Origin: JAOZMY01 sp964577975
GTDB taxonomy: Bacteria > Desulfobacterota > S145-22
DNA length: 64,000 nucleotides
Direction of reading: 5' to 3'
NCBI GenBank assembly: GCA_964577975.1
Contig: CAZOBB010000058.1
Span: 1-64,000, forward strand
Part shown: piece by piece, positions 43,484 to 52,543 of the stretch
How positions within the stretch are numbered: position 1 is the first letter of the stretch
Layout of the letters: each line of letters opens with the position of its first letter
Notes under the pieces: generated by a model
What the model was told of the DNA's origin: nothing
Database searches by the model: none
Seen by the model: the letters and a program-made list of their open reading frames with translations, nothing else
Translations under genes and position numbers: made by a program

Positions 43484-44274
43484 AAAAGGGAACAGACAAG
43501 ACATCTCGCTTGAAATCGACTTTCAAGGTGCTCCATCGCCTGACATGGGTCTTTCTCTTTGCCCTTTTTTGCGCCCTTTTCGTTTACTCCGGCAACCGAA
43601 TCTACCGTCAGCTGTTGACCTCGTCTTTCTTCCAAACCACTCATGTAGAAATTCACGGGAACCATACCCTTTCCAAAACAGACATTCTCTACTATCTCGG
43701 CCTCAACACCAGGCCCAATCTTTTAAGACTGAACCTGAAATCCCTATACGCAAAGCTTACTTCCCATCCATGGATCAGGCACGCAAGTATCCAACGCCGC
43801 CTGCCAAATACCCTTCTGATCACGATTGAAGAGCGCATTCCCGTGGCCATTCTGAAAGCTGGCAGATTCTTCTACGTGGATGGAGACGGATGCGTGTTTG
43901 ACACGATCAACAAAGAAGTGGGGTGCGATTTTCCCATCCTAACCGGCCCTCGAAAGCCTTCGGAAATACGGGCTTATCTGCCTCTCATCAAGGAAGCCCT
44001 TACGCTCATCAGCCCTCGAACCAACTCGCTCATCTCGGAAATTCATCTCGATCTTTATCACGGTCTTACCCTCATTACCCTCACCGATTCACTACCCGTC
44101 AAGCTGGGATTGCAAAACCTTCCTTCTCGACTACGGAGGTTTCAAATCATCTACCATTACCTCAGGAGAAAGGAAATCATCGTCAAAGCCATCGATTGTC
44201 GATATCCCGATCGTATCGTCGTTACCTATAAAAACCCCCCTTCTGCGGAGGATAAACGTGAAAAAACTGGATAA
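43480..44274 (+). CDS. ftsQ: Cell division protein FtsQ
   Basis: A 264-residue bitopic protein. After a 25-residue basic cytoplasmic tail comes one helix (LTWVFLFALFCALFVYSGNR), then a POTRA domain (HVEIHGNHTLSKTDILYYLG in approximate form: VEIHGNHTLSKTDILYYLGL) and the FtsQ domain with LTSHPWIRHASIQRRLPNTL and ITIEERIPVAILKAGRFFYV. It links FtsL/FtsB to FtsWI activation. The start is GTG 43480 overlapping the ddl stop (GTGA). It overlaps ftsA by 17 bases. Confidence 0.93.
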   Translation: MKKGTDKTSRLKSTFKVLHRLTWVFLFALFCALFVYSGNRIYRQLLTSSFFQTTHVEIHGNHTLSKTDILYYLGLNTRPNLLRLNLKSLYAKLTSHPWIRHASIQRRLPNTLLITIEERIPVAILKAGRFFYVDGDGCVFDTINKEVGCDFPILTGPRKPSEIRAYLPLIKEALTLISPRTNSLISEIHLDLYHGLTLITLTDSLPVKLGLQNLPSRLRRFQIIYHYLRRKEIIVKAIDCRYPDRIVVTYKNPPSAEDKREKTG

Positions 44275-45484
44275 TCTCGTCGTCGGACTCGATATAGGCA
44301 CCACAAAAATCTGTGCAGTCGTCGGCAATGTGATCGAGGGACAGCTCAACATCATTGCCAAAGGGATTCATCCCTCCAAAGGGCTCCGAAAAGGGGTTGT
44401 CATCAATATCGATGCCACGGTCGAGTCCATAAAACGCGCCGTGGAAGAGGCCGAGCTCATGGCCGACTGTGAAATCACATCCGTCTATGCGGGTGTGGCG
44501 GGAGGCCACATACGCGGGATGAACAGCCACGGAATCATCGCCGTAAAATCGAGAGAAATCACGCAGCGTGACGTCCAGCGGGTCATCGAGACAGCCAGTG
44601 CCGTCGCCCTGCCCATGGATCGGGAAGTAATCCATGTCATTCCTCAAGAATTCATCGTGGACGACCAAACGGGGATACGAGATCCCGTTGGGATGGCGGG
44701 TGTCCGCCTCGAAGGCAAGGTCCACATCATCACGGGCGCCGTCACCTCCGCCCAAAACATCATCAAATGCGCCAATAAAGCGGGATTGGACGTCAACGAT
44801 ATTATCCTCGAACAGTTGGGGGCTAGTGAAGCCGTGCTGGATCGGGACGAAAGAGAGATCGGGGTCGCCCTTTTAGACATCGGAGGAGGCACGACCGATC
44901 TTGCCATCTTCGTGGGAGGCACGATTCAACACACGTCGGTCATCGCCCTAGCAGGCAATCATGTAACCCACGATATCTCCATTGGATTGAGAACTCCCAA
45001 ACTGGAGGCGGAACGCCTCAAATTGAAGTATGGGTGCGCCATGGCTTCCATGATTCGCAAGGACGAAACGATCGAAGTACCGAGCGTGGGTGGAAGAAAA
45101 CCCCGGATCCTTTCGCGAAAAACCCTCGCGGAAATCATCGAACCGAGAATGGAGGAAATCTTTGAGCTCATCAATCAAAAACTCAATGAATCCGGTTTGG
45201 CGGACCTCCTTGGTGCAGGAATCGTTCTCACCGGAGGGGGCAGCATCATGGAAGGAACCGTAGAGTTGGCCGAAAAAGTCTTTGGAATGCCTATCCGGCT
45301 GGGTATTCCGAGAGGGATTGGGGGACTTACCGATGTGGTCTCTTCCCCCTTGTACGCCACAGCGGTGGGCCTGGCCCTCTACGGCAGCAAAAACCTGCAC
45401 CAAACGCGTTTCAAGGCGCAGGACAACAATATCTTCAAAAAGGTTTTGATTCGGATGAAGGAATGGCTAGGAGAATACTTTTAA
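44258..45484 (+). CDS. ftsA: Cell division protein FtsA
   Basis: A 408-residue actin-like protein that anchors FtsZ to the membrane. Phosphate and nucleotide loops: VVGLDIGTTKICAVVGNVIE, ALLDIGGGTTDLAIFVGGTI and GAGIVLTGGGSIMEGTVELA. The SHS2/1C domain carries GGHIRGMNSHGIIAVKSREI. The C-terminal amphipathic membrane helix is FKKVLIRMKEWLGEYF. The start is GTG 44258 following GGAGGATAAAC. ftsZ follows after 28 bases. Confidence 0.97.
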   Translation: MKKLDNLVVGLDIGTTKICAVVGNVIEGQLNIIAKGIHPSKGLRKGVVINIDATVESIKRAVEEAELMADCEITSVYAGVAGGHIRGMNSHGIIAVKSREITQRDVQRVIETASAVALPMDREVIHVIPQEFIVDDQTGIRDPVGMAGVRLEGKVHIITGAVTSAQNIIKCANKAGLDVNDIILEQLGASEAVLDRDEREIGVALLDIGGGTTDLAIFVGGTIQHTSVIALAGNHVTHDISIGLRTPKLEAERLKLKYGCAMASMIRKDETIEVPSVGGRKPRILSRKTLAEIIEPRMEEIFELINQKLNESGLADLLGAGIVLTGGGSIMEGTVELAEKVFGMPIRLGIPRGIGGLTDVVSSPLYATAVGLALYGSKNLHQTRFKAQDNNIFKKVLIRMKEWLGEYF

Positions 45485-45512
45485 CCATAACATCCAAAAG
45501 GAGGGGAATAGC

Positions 45513-46691
45513 ATGATAAACTTCGAAGAGGAAAAAAACTTCACGGCAAGGGTAAAGATCATTGGTATTGGAGGTGGCGGGTGCAACGCCATCGACAACA
45601 TGATCGAGGCGGGACTTAAAGGGGTCGATTTTATTGCGGCAAACACCGACGCCCAGGCGCTGAGCGCCTCCAAGGCACCCGTAAAGATCCAACTTGGCGC
45701 GAAGCTTACCAAGGGGCTAGGGGCAGGTGCCAACCCCAAAGTGGGAGAGGAAGCCGCTTTGGAAGACGTGGATACCATCAAGAGCGCCTTGATGGGGGCC
45801 GATATGGTCTTCGTAACAGCGGGAATGGGGGGCGGAACCGGCACGGGAGGTGCCCCCATCATCGCAAAAATTGCCAAGGAAATCGGGGCATTGACCGTGG
45901 CAATCGTCACCAAACCGTTCGAATTCGAAGGAAAACGGCGAATGGAACAGGCAGAGGCTGGCATCAGCCATCTCAAACGGATCGCCGATACGTTGATCGC
46001 CATCCCCAATCAACGCCTCCTTTCCGTAACCGGAAAGAATATCTCGTTCATGGATGCCTTCAAGGTCGCCGACGACATCCTTCTCCAGGCGGCCAAGGGA
46101 ATCTCCGACCTTATCTTGGTGCGGGGGCTTATCAATCTCGATTTCGCCGACGTGCGTACCATCATGTCCGAAATGGGTATGGCACTCATGGGGACGGGTA
46201 TCGCCTCCGGCGAAAACCGAGCGGGAAACGCGGCTCAAATGGCCATTTCAAATCCTTTACTCGAAGATCTCACCATCGACGGCGCACGGGGAATCTTGAT
46301 TAACATCTCAGGCAATCGCTCCATGACCCTCAATGAGATCCACGAAGCATCTTCCCTCATTCGAAACGCCGCCCATGAAGATGCCAACATAATCTTCGGT
46401 GCCGTGGTAGATGAATCGTTGGGAGAAAGTGTCCGAGTCACAGTGATCGCAACGGGTTTTGGAAAGGAAGAGGAAATGCCCAAACCCCAAATCACCGAAA
46501 ATGTCATGCCGTTCACGCAGAGACTCACAGGAGAGGCGCAGGAAGAAAGGGGAAAAAGATTTTCTTTTAACTTCCGCTCGAAGAAGCTCCCGGAGTTTGA
46601 AGACATCACCTACACGAAGGTCGGGGTGATCGACGATCTGAATCACGACGAGTACGATGTTCCCGCCTTCTTGAGGAAACAGGCCGACTGA
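45513..46691 (+). CDS. ftsZ: Cell division GTPase FtsZ
   Basis: A 392-residue tubulin homologue forming the Z ring. The N-terminal phosphate loop is IIGIGGGGCNAIDNMIEAGL, the tubulin signature GMGGGTGTGGAPIIAKIA lies near residue 107, and the T7 catalytic loop is LINLDFADVRTIMSEMGMAL. The C-terminal linker is followed by the FtsA-binding peptide EYDVPAFLRKQ. It is the last gene of the dcw run proper, preceded by AAAAGGAGGGG, and 5 bases ahead of the radical-SAM gene. Confidence 0.98.
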   Translation: MINFEEEKNFTARVKIIGIGGGGCNAIDNMIEAGLKGVDFIAANTDAQALSASKAPVKIQLGAKLTKGLGAGANPKVGEEAALEDVDTIKSALMGADMVFVTAGMGGGTGTGGAPIIAKIAKEIGALTVAIVTKPFEFEGKRRMEQAEAGISHLKRIADTLIAIPNQRLLSVTGKNISFMDAFKVADDILLQAAKGISDLILVRGLINLDFADVRTIMSEMGMALMGTGIASGENRAGNAAQMAISNPLLEDLTIDGARGILINISGNRSMTLNEIHEASSLIRNAAHEDANIIFGAVVDESLGESVRVTVIATGFGKEEEMPKPQITENVMPFTQRLTGEAQEERGKRFSFNFRSKKLPEFEDITYTKVGVIDDLNHDEYDVPAFLRKQAD

Positions 46692-46696
46692 GGTGT

Positions 46697-48346
46697 ATGC
46701 GCGCGAAGGGAACAGCATGGGGAAAAAGGATCGCTATCGCATTGGCCTACCCCAACCTCCCCTCCGTTGGGATGGCCAATCTAGGATTTCAAACCTTGCA
46801 CCAACGCCTCAATCAACGAGAGGATGTGATCTGCGAAAGATTCTTTTTTCACCCACCCCGTAGCGACGGAAGGGGGAATTCCCCTCCTCCCCCTTCCGTT
46901 CCGCGCAGTTGGGATTCAGGAAATCCCATTACCGCTTTTGACATCCTTGCCTTTTCCATTCCTTTCGAAAACGATTTCATCAATATCTTAACCTTTCTTT
47001 CTCTCTCCAACATCCCCCTTGAAAGCCTTCAACGAAATCCAGATAGTCCCCTCGTCATCGCGGGGGGTATGACTTCCTTCATCAATCCCGAACCCATCGC
47101 CCCTTTCATCGATATCTTTCTCATCGGGGAAGGAGAAACCCTTCTCGATACCTTTTTAGACACCTTCTCACGCTACCGACCCGATATTGTGAACCGAGAC
47201 TTTCGTCCCCTGCTCGATATTCCAGGCATCTATATCCCGTCCTTTTACGACATCGACTATTCTCCCGAAGGCTCCATCGCTTCTCGCACCGCCCACCCGC
47301 CCGCTCCTACTTCGATTCCCAAACAGGTAGAAAGGGACATCAACCGATTTATCACCTTTTACACCTTTCCCAAAGAAGCTTCTGAATTCTCCGACATGGC
47401 CATCCTTGAAGTAAATCGCGGATGCCCCCGGGGGTGTCGCTTTTGCGCGGCCGGCTATCTATGCCTTCCCTTCCGGAATCGTTCCCTCGAGTCCCTTGTG
47501 GCGTTCCTCAGGGAGACTCGTCCCTCCCAATCGACCATCGGCCTTTTGGGAACGGGTGTCTCCGATCACCCGGACCTTCTTCCCCTCAGCCGAGAGATCC
47601 TTTCCCTCGGCTATCACGTCTCCTTCTCATCTCTTCGGATCGACCGCATCTCCGACACCCTTGCCAGTCTCCTCAAAAAGGGCGGGCAAAAAACCGTCAC
47701 GCTCGCTCCCGAAGCGGGATCCCAGCGACTCCGAAATCTCCTCAAAAAGGATATCTCCGAAGAACAAATCCTCGAAGCCGTCGACATCCTCGCTACCTAT
47801 GACATTTTGAACCTCAAACTCTACTTCATGATTGGCCTCCCCGGTGAGACGATGGACGACATCCACGCCATTCTCTCTCTCATCAGGAAGATCCGGCATA
47901 CCGTTCTCAAACACCGATACCAAAACAAACGTCTTGGGAGGATAACCGTCACCATCAGCCCCTACGTCCCCAAACCCGGCACCCCCTTTCAATGGTTTCC
48001 TTTCCTGGATCTGTCTGACATAAAAACGCGGCTCGGCTGGCTGAAAAAAAACCTTTCGAAAGAAGCCAATACCCACGTCATCGCCGACCTTCCCAAATGG
48101 GCCTATATTCAAGCCATCCTTTCAAAGGGAGATCGACGGATCTCCATGCTTCTCAAACGCGTGCATCAAAATGGGGGAAACTGGCCCCAAAGTTTCAAAG
48201 AGTCTCCCATCAATCCAGACTTTTTCGCGACCCGGCTCTTGGATGAAAAAGAAATTCTACCATGGGATTTCATCGATACGGGTATCTCCAAATCACGACT
48301 TCTCAAGGAGTACCGCCAAGCCCTCCAAGAAATGGCAGCCTTCTAA
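46697..48346 (+). CDS. Radical SAM protein (B12-binding-domain subgroup architecture)
   Basis: A 549-residue protein. The first 220 residues are a Rossmann-like domain (RIAIALAYPNLPSVGMANLG, then VIAGGMTSFINPEPIAPFID and IFLIGEGETLLDTFLD) like the cobalamin-binding domain of this subgroup, without a clear DxHxxG cobalamin-ligand motif. The radical SAM core has EVNRGCPRGCRFCAAGYLCL with C243-X3-C247-X2-C250 for a 4Fe-4S cluster, and VTLAPEAGSQRLRNLLKKDI. Homologues follow ftsZ in several Deltaproteobacteria and resemble the N-terminal part of TIGR03960-type proteins. Substrate is unknown. Its stop overlaps by 4 bases the converging protease gene. Confidence 0.85.
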   Translation: MRAKGTAWGKRIAIALAYPNLPSVGMANLGFQTLHQRLNQREDVICERFFFHPPRSDGRGNSPPPPSVPRSWDSGNPITAFDILAFSIPFENDFINILTFLSLSNIPLESLQRNPDSPLVIAGGMTSFINPEPIAPFIDIFLIGEGETLLDTFLDTFSRYRPDIVNRDFRPLLDIPGIYIPSFYDIDYSPEGSIASRTAHPPAPTSIPKQVERDINRFITFYTFPKEASEFSDMAILEVNRGCPRGCRFCAAGYLCLPFRNRSLESLVAFLRETRPSQSTIGLLGTGVSDHPDLLPLSREILSLGYHVSFSSLRIDRISDTLASLLKKGGQKTVTLAPEAGSQRLRNLLKKDISEEQILEAVDILATYDILNLKLYFMIGLPGETMDDIHAILSLIRKIRHTVLKHRYQNKRLGRITVTISPYVPKPGTPFQWFPFLDLSDIKTRLGWLKKNLSKEANTHVIADLPKWAYIQAILSKGDRRISMLLKRVHQNGGNWPQSFKESPINPDFFATRLLDEKEILPWDFIDTGISKSRLLKEYRQALQEMAAF

Positions 48347-48882
48347 GAGGCCCCCGTTTTATACCGTCGGAGACGCAATAGGTTAAAATAGTTCACGGTA
48401 AAATGCGCCAACATAGGCGTGAGGAGGGAACCGCTCAGGCAAAACGCCCCTCCAAGGATGTAGCCGACGATCCACGCAACCACCCCCCATAGCAGAAAAG
48501 ATCGTCGCCCCCCATAATGCAAAAAACCAAACAGGAATGAACTGAGGTGGATACCCGTCCATTGCATCAAAACCCCGCGAAAAAGAAGTTCCTCCGCCCA
48601 CGCCGACAAAAAGGAAAGAAACACGATATCGGAAAAACTCAAAGGAAGAAGGTAGCGCGCCAAAAGGGTATTGAGCCGTTGGAAAGGGGAAAACTTATCA
48701 AGCATCCGGCTTGTCACAACAAGTCCCAATCCTATTCCTAAACCCGCGAAAACCACTTTTCCCCAAAAAGGCCCCTCCTTGGGAATCCCCATTCTCCAGG
48801 GAAAGATATGCAGAAACGAGGCAAGAAGCCATGCAACGATTCCCATCGCAAGATAGAAAAGTCCCGCTCCTATCTTCATCAC
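48343..48882 (-). CDS. CPBP-family intramembrane glutamic protease
   Basis: A 179-residue membrane protein with about six helices. It carries the three CPBP (Abi/CAAX protease) motifs: AEELLFRGVL (E97, E98, R102), SFLFGFLHYGG (H122) and LAHFTVNYFN (H160, N164). These supply the active site of Rce1-like proteases; bacterial members have mostly unknown substrates. It is the last gene of the cobalamin operon, overlapping the methyltransferase stop by 4 bases, so it is co-translated. A link to cobalamin synthesis is not obvious. Confidence 0.87.
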   Translation of the reverse strand: MMKIGAGLFYLAMGIVAWLLASFLHIFPWRMGIPKEGPFWGKVVFAGLGIGLGLVVTSRMLDKFSPFQRLNTLLARYLLPLSFSDIVFLSFLSAWAEELLFRGVLMQWTGIHLSSFLFGFLHYGGRRSFLLWGVVAWIVGYILGGAFCLSGSLLTPMLAHFTVNYFNLLRLRRYKTGAS

Positions 48883-49895
48883 CGCTTGGGCCTTTCCTTC
48901 GTTGCGATCAGAAGGGTATTTCCCCCCCGTAACTCAATGGACTTTCGAAGAGCGAGTCCAGCCTCTTCTAGCCACTGTCCCGCCTGAGAAAGGCGGAAAC
49001 AATCCCCCTTTGGCGTTCCCATCATCATCAAAAGGCGAAAAAGAACCGCCTCTCGAGGAAGGGTTTCCGTTTCATCCAAGAAATAGTCGAGAAGGAAAAG
49101 GTCTCCACCAGTTCTAAGTAACGCCGCCGCTTTTTGTAAAAGGAATCGATTGTCCTTTTCGGGATAGAGATGAATGAGATGAGAAATCAAGATTCGATCA
49201 AACGGCCCTTCGGGCAGTGAATCCGTATAAGCGTTACACGTAAAGAATCGTATTCGCGCCCCTTCAGAATCCGAGGCGAGCATTTTCTTCGTTATCTCCA
49301 CGGCATCAGGAAGATCCGCCACCGTGACAGTCACATGGGGAACATGGCGTGCTATCGCAAGGGCATACCCTCCACCCCCTCCTCCAACGTCCAAAAAACG
49401 AGTAACGCCTTCCCACGAAACAGCACCCATCCATTCCTGCGCCACATAGCTGGCATGGGCCCGCATGGCTCGCAGAAATAATTCAAGGGATTGTGGATAG
49501 GCATCCTTTTCCTTCTGGGTCGGCGGGATGCTTTCCCCCCTCCGCACACCTCCTTCGAGCCTCTCTCCCCATACCTCATAGAGATGATCGTGATGAATCA
49601 AATCGTTTACCATTTCCGGAAATTCTTCCAAACACCTCTTTATCTCACCCCGTAATTGATACCGTTCCCCTTGAAACTCAAAGATTCCAAGACTAACAAG
49701 GGCATTGAGAAACAGTCGCGCCCCCCTCGGAGACACCCGACAAGCCCTCGCAAATCCTTCTGCCGTAAGAGGGGGAAAAGTGGTCGATAAGAAACCCAGT
49801 TTGGCCGCAACGGTAAGAACTTTCGAGGAGGCATAACCCTCCTTCATCTGGAGAATCTCTGTCAGTCCTGTCCGTTCCTTTCCCATCTCGAGCAC
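48879..49895 (-). CDS. SAM-dependent O-methyltransferase of the dimerisation-domain class (candidate BzaC-like)
   Basis: A 338-residue methyltransferase of the plant-type O-methyltransferase class: an N-terminal helical dimerisation domain (KVLTVAAKLGFLSTTFPPLT, RVSPRGARLFLNALVSLGIF) then the SAM domain with RFLDVGGGGGGYALAIARHV, VADLPDAVEITKKML, ISHLIHLYPEKDNRFLLQKA and GGDLFLLDYFLDETETLPRE. Bacterial members methylate small aromatic hydroxyls. BzaC, which methylates hydroxybenzimidazole in anaerobic cobalamin lower-ligand synthesis, belongs to this class, and this gene sits 3 bases after the cobD-like gene. BzaC is therefore a reasonable but unproven reading. The start is GTG 49895. Confidence 0.75.
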   Translation of the reverse strand: MLEMGKERTGLTEILQMKEGYASSKVLTVAAKLGFLSTTFPPLTAEGFARACRVSPRGARLFLNALVSLGIFEFQGERYQLRGEIKRCLEEFPEMVNDLIHHDHLYEVWGERLEGGVRRGESIPPTQKEKDAYPQSLELFLRAMRAHASYVAQEWMGAVSWEGVTRFLDVGGGGGGYALAIARHVPHVTVTVADLPDAVEITKKMLASDSEGARIRFFTCNAYTDSLPEGPFDRILISHLIHLYPEKDNRFLLQKAAALLRTGGDLFLLDYFLDETETLPREAVLFRLLMMMGTPKGDCFRLSQAGQWLEEAGLALRKSIELRGGNTLLIATKERPKR

Positions 49896-49898
49896 TAT

Positions 49899-51014
49899 CT
49901 ACCTTTTTAAGGCCATTCCCGCATCCAAATCTTCCAACGTTTCGCGAAGCGCAGAGACGAGGAGACGATTCTCTTCGCGTCTTTTTACTCCTATCCGAAG
50001 ATACCGATTCCCCATCCCTCGAAACGAGCCGCAATGCCGGACAACGATTCCCCGTTTAGCAAGCGCATGGTAGACTTCGTCGGCCGTAAACGTGGGCGCA
50101 TTAACGGAAAGGAGAAAAAAATTCGCCTCTGAGAAAAAGGGAGACAACCAGGGAAGTTTCTGAATTTCTTTCATGAGCCAATCCCGTTCGTGTACGAGAT
50201 ATTGTCTGCTTCGTTCCATATAATCCTTTCCATATTCCAGGCAAAAAACCCCCGCTAATTGGGCCAGCGTGTTCACGTTCCAAGGAGGAAGAAAGGTCTT
50301 CCACCTCTCGATGAGAGTGGGATTGGCCACGGCATAGCCCAAACGAAGCCCTGGGATGGCAAAAGATTTCGTCATGGATCGAAGCACCACAAGCCGGTCC
50401 CATCGTCGCACCCATTCGATGACGGAAGGAATTCGGGAAAAGGGAAGAAATGCCTCATCCACGACAACGGTTCCCCCCACCTTCTCCGCCGAGCTCAACA
50501 ACTCTTCCAATTCCGCTCTGTCGATTCCCCGACCGGTAGGATTGTTTGGCTGGCATAAAAACGCCACCGCACCGTCGGTCATCACCTTGGCGATTCCTTC
50601 CAGATCGAACGAGAAGCTCTCCCCTTCAAGGGGAGGGACGTGCTCGATCTCCCAGTGGTGGACGGTACATACCCGCTCATATTCAACGAACGTGGGAAAG
50701 GGAATAACCGCTTTCTTCCTCTCGTATAAAGACGCGAACGCAAAAAGGAGATCGGCGGTTCCATTCCCGACAATCACCCAGTCTTTTGAATAACCATGAC
50801 AGTCCGCGATTCTATCCGTAAGGGTGGCTGCCGTAATCTCTGGATAGACGGAAATGGCTCGGAGACGACGTACGAGAAACTCCTTCAATCCATCGGGAGG
50901 CCCAAGGGGATTGATACTGACGCTGAAATCTATAAAACGGTTTTCCCCTTCACCGGGATGGAGAAGAGATTCCAATGTCTCGGCTCCCCCGTGGAGGGGC
51001 GGGGAAGGCTTCAC
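49899..51014 (-). CDS. cobD: L-threonine-O-3-phosphate decarboxylase, CobD type
   Basis: A 371-residue PLP enzyme of aminotransferase fold type I. It starts LHGGAETLESLLHPGEGENR and IDFSVSINPLGPPDGLKEFL, the CobD/CobC opening, has VIVGNGTADLLFAFASLYER, ACQ-type substrate loop LCQPNNPTGRGIDRAELEEL and the PLP lysine in VVLRSMTKSFAIPGLRLGYA. It makes (R)-1-amino-2-propanol phosphate for the cobamide nucleotide loop. HisC is the close relative it must be distinguished from; the GGA opening and location between cobQ and the methyltransferase gene favour CobD. GTG start overlaps the cobQ stop by 4 bases. Confidence 0.85.
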   Translation of the reverse strand: MKPSPPLHGGAETLESLLHPGEGENRFIDFSVSINPLGPPDGLKEFLVRRLRAISVYPEITAATLTDRIADCHGYSKDWVIVGNGTADLLFAFASLYERKKAVIPFPTFVEYERVCTVHHWEIEHVPPLEGESFSFDLEGIAKVMTDGAVAFLCQPNNPTGRGIDRAELEELLSSAEKVGGTVVVDEAFLPFSRIPSVIEWVRRWDRLVVLRSMTKSFAIPGLRLGYAVANPTLIERWKTFLPPWNVNTLAQLAGVFCLEYGKDYMERSRQYLVHERDWLMKEIQKLPWLSPFFSEANFFLLSVNAPTFTADEVYHALAKRGIVVRHCGSFRGMGNRYLRIGVKRREENRLLVSALRETLEDLDAGMALKR

Positions 51015-52543
51015 TTTTTTATCCCCTCTTCAATGATCCCCACGACCCGATCCATGTCCAACGCCTCACGGACCACCTTAGCCAATCTTGCCACACTCTC
51101 CATTAACCGCTGTTTGTAAAAGATCCCGGATCCCATAAGAGGCGGGATCCCTTTCCTCCGACGGAGGGAGTTCAAAAAATCGTGACGGAATCCATCGTTA
51201 TCGAAGATACCATGAAGGTAGGTTCCCCACACCGTCCCCTTTTCATTAACAGCGCCATCCTCCACGTCACAAGGAACCCCATTGCGCCGCACGATCCTAA
51301 AGAGGGGAGACGCGCCTTGTCCCCGTCGCGTAACCCCCATGTGAATCTCGTATCCTTCCAACCGATTCCCGCTTTCTCCTTCTATCTTCTCCGCCTCGAC
51401 CAAGGTCGTCGTTTTCTCCGGTGCCATTACCGTTTCCACATCCAAAAGCCCCAGCCCCTCCATAACCTCCCATCTCGACTCGACATGATGAGGGTCCCGA
51501 ATCACACGGCCCAACATCTGATACCCGCCGCACAGTCCGACAACTGTTCCTCCTTTCGCCGCAAAGTCAACGATTTCATCCACCAGTCCACTATCCTGGA
51601 GGAATTGAAGATCGGCAAGGGTATTTTTGCTGCCAGGGATGATGACGGCATCATAATCGTCAAGTTCGTCTCCGGCAACGAGATATTCCACCAAAACGCC
51701 CGGTTCCATGGAAAGCACATCAAAGTCGGTGAAGTTCGAAATGTGAGAAAGCCGGATGACGCCTATCCGAATATCTCCTTTTTGAGTTCCCATGCGCTTA
51801 CGTAACCCCACGCTATCCTCTTCGGGAAGATAGAGATCATGGAAATACGGGATCACGCCAACCACCGGAACCGATGTTTTCTCTTCAATCATTGCAAGAC
51901 CCGGCTCGAGCAAAGAAACATCCCCCCGGAATTTATTGACAATCATGCCTCTAATATAGTCCCGTTCCCCTTTCTCAAGGAGGGCGATCGTTCCATACAA
52001 TGCGGCGAAAACTCCTCCGCGATCGATGTCTCCTACCAAAAGCACAGGCGCCTTCGCCATCTGGGCGGCCCCCATATTAACGAGGTCGTGCTCCTTCAAA
52101 TTGATCTCTGCAGGGCTTCCCGCTCCCTCCATCAGGATCAAATCGTACCGATCCTTCAGAAACTCCAAACTCTCTAGCACCTTTTTCCTCAAACCCTCCT
52201 TTTTCCTATGATAGGTCCGCGCATCCATGTTGCCGTATACCTTGCCATGCACAATCACTTGAGATCCCGTATCAGAGGAGGGTTTAAGTAAGATGGGATT
52301 CATGTGAACACTAGGGGGAATCCCCGCGGCAAGGGCCTGAAACGCTTGGGCCCTTCCGATCTCTCCCCCTTCTTGGGTGATGAAGGAATTCAACGCCATG
52401 TTCTGAGCCTTGAACGGCGCCACACGAATCCCCTCCTCCGCGAAGATCCGGCACAAAGCGGCAACCAAGACGCTCTTTCCCACATGGGAACCCGTCCCCT
52501 GTATCATAAGGGTTCCCCTCAATGCTCCACCCTTATCCGTCAA
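51011..52543 (-). CDS. cobQ: Cobyric acid synthase CobQ/CbiP
   Basis: A 510-residue glutamine-dependent amidotransferase that amidates four carboxyls of adenosyl-cobyrinic diamide. The N-terminal ATP domain has LMIQGTGSHVGKSVLVAALC, APFKAQNMALNSFITQEGGE and ILLKPSSDTGSQVIVHGKVY. The C-terminal GATase domain has VVGLCGGYQMLGRVI (nucleophile Cys) and WGTYLHGIFDNDGFRHDFLN (catalytic His). Length is standard. Annotated start is TTG 52543 overlapping the cbiD stop (TTGA); a TTG eight codons on, with GGTGGAG ahead, is also possible. Confidence 0.94.
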   Translation of the reverse strand: MTDKGGALRGTLMIQGTGSHVGKSVLVAALCRIFAEEGIRVAPFKAQNMALNSFITQEGGEIGRAQAFQALAAGIPPSVHMNPILLKPSSDTGSQVIVHGKVYGNMDARTYHRKKEGLRKKVLESLEFLKDRYDLILMEGAGSPAEINLKEHDLVNMGAAQMAKAPVLLVGDIDRGGVFAALYGTIALLEKGERDYIRGMIVNKFRGDVSLLEPGLAMIEEKTSVPVVGVIPYFHDLYLPEEDSVGLRKRMGTQKGDIRIGVIRLSHISNFTDFDVLSMEPGVLVEYLVAGDELDDYDAVIIPGSKNTLADLQFLQDSGLVDEIVDFAAKGGTVVGLCGGYQMLGRVIRDPHHVESRWEVMEGLGLLDVETVMAPEKTTTLVEAEKIEGESGNRLEGYEIHMGVTRRGQGASPLFRIVRRNGVPCDVEDGAVNEKGTVWGTYLHGIFDNDGFRHDFLNSLRRRKGIPPLMGSGIFYKQRLMESVARLAKVVREALDMDRVVGIIEEGIKK